Part shown: positions 5,297-7,054 of the stretch, piece by piece | Layout: every line of letters starts with the position of its first letter | Numbering within the stretch: the stretch's first letter is position 1 | Assembly (NCBI GenBank): GCA_030151245.1 | Contig: JASLEF010000104.1 | Span: 1 to 7,054, forward strand | Direction: 5' to 3' | Source: Ignatzschineria sp. | Lineage (GTDB): Bacteria > Pseudomonadota > Gammaproteobacteria > Cardiobacteriales > Wohlfahrtiimonadaceae | DNA: 7,054 bases | Made by a program: the position numbers and the translations under genes | Notes under the pieces: model-generated | Seen by the model: only the letters and a program-made list of their open reading frames with translations | Told to the model about the DNA's origin: nothing | Database searches by the model: none

Positions 5297-5641
5297 TTAT
5301 TCGATAACCTCTCCACCCTCAACTTCACCTTTAAGCGTTATTAAGAGCTGATTGAATGCCGTCACGACATCTGCGACCTTGGCACCCTCTGGAAGATATT
5401 CGAGTGATTTCAACAAATCAAAATCAATGCCGGAAGTTGTAGAATCAAGCTCTCCCTGAACTTCTAACGCTTGATTTTGAGCTGTTGTATTATCTGCAAC
5501 AACTTGCGCCAATTGATCTACTCGCTCATGAGCGGATTCAATGCCATCTTCAATGCGATTAAAGTCCGAAGCACCAGGGCGATCACCTTTCGCCCAAGTG
5601 CGTTTTTCAAATTGTGTTTCTTGTGTTTTTTCTTTTGTCAT
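5297..5641 (-). CDS. Small head-fibre / capsid-decoration-like protein
   Basis: This 114-residue protein begins MTKEKTQETQFEKRTWAKGD. It contains WAKGDRPGASDFNRIEDGIESAH (about residues 16-38), the 'W..GD....FN+IE.GI..A' pattern common in phage fibre and appendage proteins. A heptad-rich, probably coiled-coil stretch follows (~35-62). The C-terminal VADVVTAFNQLLITLK block (about 89-104) recalls head-fibre proteins of the phi29 gp8.5 type (Phage_fiber_2); I hold this resemblance with moderate confidence. Position right after the capsid gene suits a capsid-surface protein. The start at 5641 is preferred over an ATG at 5656: GAGG lies 9 bases before 5641, whereas the upstream ATG directly follows a terminator T tract and has no ribosome site. 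The gene is framed by terminator-like hairpins on both sides. Confidence 0.65.
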   Translation of the reverse strand: MTKEKTQETQFEKRTWAKGDRPGASDFNRIEDGIESAHERVDQLAQVVADNTTAQNQALEVQGELDSTTSGIDFDLLKSLEYLPEGAKVADVVTAFNQLLITLKGEVEGGEVIE

Positions 5642-5650
5642 GTTTATTTG

Positions 5651-5654
5651 CCTC
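5651..5654 (-). promoter_or_regulatory. Shine-Dalgarno site that decides the fibre-like gene start
   Basis: GAGG on the minus strand lies 9 bases before the ATG at 5641 and actually overlaps the alternative ATG at 5656-5654, so the latter is unlikely to be used. Confidence 0.55.
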
Positions 5655-5657
5655 ATT

Positions 5658-5681
5658 AAAAAAGGCGACCGAAGCCGCCTT
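5658..5681 (-). terminator. Rho-independent terminator after the major capsid gene
   Basis: On the minus strand AAGGCGGC-TTCG-GTCGCCTT forms an 8-bp stem (one G-U pair) with a C(UUCG)G tetraloop, followed by a six-T run at 5663-5658. The G-U pair points to minus-strand function. It lies 19 bases after the capsid stop codon. Since the downstream structural genes show no promoter, it must allow read-through or be antiterminated. Confidence 0.85.
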
Positions 5682-5700
5682 AAATTTAAAATTGATTGGA

Positions 5701-6693
5701 TTAGTCGCCTAAACCGCCATCTAGGCTTGTATCTTCTAAAGCATCCGCCACGATTAAAAGAACACCAGCAGTATCCTTGTTAGATGTTGCGTGCTTCTTC
5801 CAGTTTTCAGGTGTTGCGAGTGCAGCATCAGTCGGTGAAGCGCCTTTTGTCGTATCCCATGAGTAACCAAGAATACCGGCGTTATAGGACCACTCAGCCT
5901 GATAAGCGTATTGGATATTCTCCTTACCCGTTGTTGCTACAAGCTCTGCGTTAAAGTCGTTGTTATCAGCAACTGCAATCGCTTGTTCAACTAATCCCAA
6001 TACGTTATACGTACCATCTTCTTGGGATTTGATCAGTGCGTCTGAATCCGTGACTACAAGCAATTTACCAAAAGGATCTCGTGATACGTTTACATTGTCG
6101 TACGAGAATAAGTGCTCGCCGTTCGTAAGCGCATTATCGTAAAGCGCATGAGTTACAGATGAATGCATTACCCAAGCGCGGAGAGAGTTAGATCGATCGC
6201 CAAACTTTGAAGATGCTTTATTTAATGCTCTAAACGATGCTTTCTCGGTTGATAAATCCGTTACTACATCTTTGTTATTAGTAAGCGCTGCAACCGCACA
6301 AGCCAACGCCGCATTAAGCATATCCGCTAAGCGAGCTTTTGCTAACTGCTCCCCAATCGTTAAAGCTGCTAATGCTGGATTTTGTTTAACCCACTCATAT
6401 TGCGCCTTCTCAAACTCAATTGGGGGCGTACCTGCCGCAACCTTTACAGCAACCTCTAAAAGCTGTTTTAAGCGAGTAGCTTGTACGGTGTCCTGACCAT
6501 TCACGTTACGGCGGCGTACTAGACCTGAAATCTGCTTAAATGACGCCTTAATACTAAAGTCGCCTTGTGACGGCTCATTAACTAGCTCAATCGCATAGCC
6601 TGATGCCTCATTGAATTTTGCAATGTCCTGATCGACTGTTTCAGTCATGGTTGTGTAGACTTGCTTGTTAAACTTCTCTAAATCGAATGCCAT
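5701..6693 (-). CDS. Major capsid protein
   Basis: This 330-residue protein forms the icosahedral head. It has typical capsid features: a charged helical N-terminal region, and a central AWVMHSSVTHALYDNALTNG segment (about residues 168-187). This is followed by VNVSRDPFGKLLVVTDSDAL (about 201-220), the 'WVMHS...DPFGK.vvvtD' pattern I associate with HK97-fold major capsid proteins (possibly the gp13-like family; the exact family name is uncertain). The C-terminal part has the W-rich YQAEWSYNAGILGYSWDTTKG stretch (about 269-289) seen in this type. It lies 17 bases after the scaffold-like gene. The ATG at 6693 has AAAGGA about 9 bases upstream. A strong terminator follows the gene, which could raise capsid transcript levels relative to genes further on. 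Confidence 0.88.
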   Translation of the reverse strand: MAFDLEKFNKQVYTTMTETVDQDIAKFNEASGYAIELVNEPSQGDFSIKASFKQISGLVRRRNVNGQDTVQATRLKQLLEVAVKVAAGTPPIEFEKAQYEWVKQNPALAALTIGEQLAKARLADMLNAALACAVAALTNNKDVVTDLSTEKASFRALNKASSKFGDRSNSLRAWVMHSSVTHALYDNALTNGEHLFSYDNVNVSRDPFGKLLVVTDSDALIKSQEDGTYNVLGLVEQAIAVADNNDFNAELVATTGKENIQYAYQAEWSYNAGILGYSWDTTKGASPTDAALATPENWKKHATSNKDTAGVLLIVADALEDTSLDGGLGD

Positions 6694-6710
6694 ATTTTAT
6701 ATTTCCTTTA

Positions 6711-7054
6711 TTAAATGCTTTCTAAGTAAGCGATGCGTTCTGCTTCGGTTGTACACTCTGATAGAGATTTAGGCGCATTAGATCCGCCTTTATGACTATT
6801 GTTAGTGCCACCGCCCTGATTGCCGCTTGATTTTAGGATCTGATCCTTGTTTGGATATGTTTCAATAAATTGGGCTAATGCCTCATCAAAAGATGCCGGC
6901 TCTCCCGGTCTTGCTTGTGAAGGAATCACACTGCCTTTATCGTTAGGGTCACGTAATGCAACAACTTGATTACGATCATTCACCATAAAATGCTTGCCGA
7001 AAGTGTTTTGAACCATATCGACAGGGATACTTAGCTTTTCTGCGATAAATTGAG
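6711..7054 (-). CDS. Probable capsid scaffold protein, C-terminal part (runs off the right edge)
   Basis: The frame is open through the right edge, so the internal ATG at 7016 is not the start. The visible 113 residues include QFIAEKLSIPVDMVQNTFGK, then VVALRDPNDKGSVIPSQARP, DEALAQFIETYPNKDQILKS and a flexible Gly/Asn/Ser linker before the end TEAERIAYLESI. This tail (FIAEKL...DM.q..FGk, RPGepasFDEAL, YP.KDqILk.s) matches, as I recall it, a prophage family labelled DUF6651. Those proteins are encoded just before the capsid gene and are thought to be scaffolds. Scaffolds are helical proteins that guide capsid assembly and are then expelled or degraded. The gene order supports this; the label rests on memory of the family rather than a search. 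Confidence 0.7.
   Translation of the reverse strand, partial: QFIAEKLSIPVDMVQNTFGKHFMVNDRNQVVALRDPNDKGSVIPSQARPGEPASFDEALAQFIETYPNKDQILKSSGNQGGGTNNSHKGGSNAPKSLSECTTEAERIAYLESI

Noticed and set aside
5471..5783. Plus-strand open frames opposite the fibre-like gene and capsid C-terminus
   Set aside because: They are antisense to supported genes and run through the terminator hairpin at 5658-5681, and the translations resemble no protein family.
5960..6496. Plus-strand open frames opposite the capsid gene
   Set aside because: They are shadows of the well-supported capsid coding sequence, with no ribosome sites or family features.

Overview
This window reads as part of a prophage, or an integrated phage remnant, in a fairly AT-rich bacterium. 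The best guess is a gammaproteobacterium. The basis is the gene-family resemblance, short C(UUCG)G terminators and ordinary Shine-Dalgarno sites; no host marker gene lies in the window, so the genus is left open. Every supported gene is on the minus strand, so transcription runs from the right end (7054) to the left end (1).

Right part (7054 to 2569): a tailed-phage head and neck/tail module in canonical order. It holds the C-terminal part of a probable scaffold protein (cut by the window edge), the major capsid protein, a small head-fibre/decoration-like protein, a head-tail adaptor of the 'DnaT-like' type, a probable head-closure protein, an HK97 gp10-like neck protein, a tail terminator, the tail tube protein, and a tail assembly chaperone. 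The chaperone is made as a short form and as a longer fusion by an apparent programmed -1 frameshift on a T8 run (lambda G/GT logic). The second half of the fusion (2569-2919) has no start codon of its own and is easily missed. Long-tailed morphology (probably siphovirus) is inferred from the terminator/tube/chaperone set. Genes from the adaptor leftwards are tightly packed with stop/start overlaps. Terminator-like hairpins follow the capsid gene and the fibre gene, and a strong one closes the module at 2545-2570.

Middle-left part (2540 to 415): a self-contained three-gene cassette. It has its own candidate promoter, a perfect 10-bp inverted repeat around the -10 region, and its own terminator. 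The genes are a GHKL-type ATP-binding protein with a basic N-terminus and a probable STAS-like segment, a STAS-like DUF4325 protein starting inside the GHKL stop codon (GTGA overlap), and a small single-pass membrane protein. A tape-measure gene would normally sit here, so the cassette looks like cargo (a moron or a defence/regulatory island). Its function is unknown. Two sampled lines in the cassette are 23-27% G+C and a third is 38%, against 47-53% in three sampled lines of the structural genes.

Left edge (292 to 1): the start of another gene, unrecognised, with its own candidate promoter and cut by the window edge. I found no tRNA, rRNA, CRISPR array, insertion sequence, integrase or attachment site.
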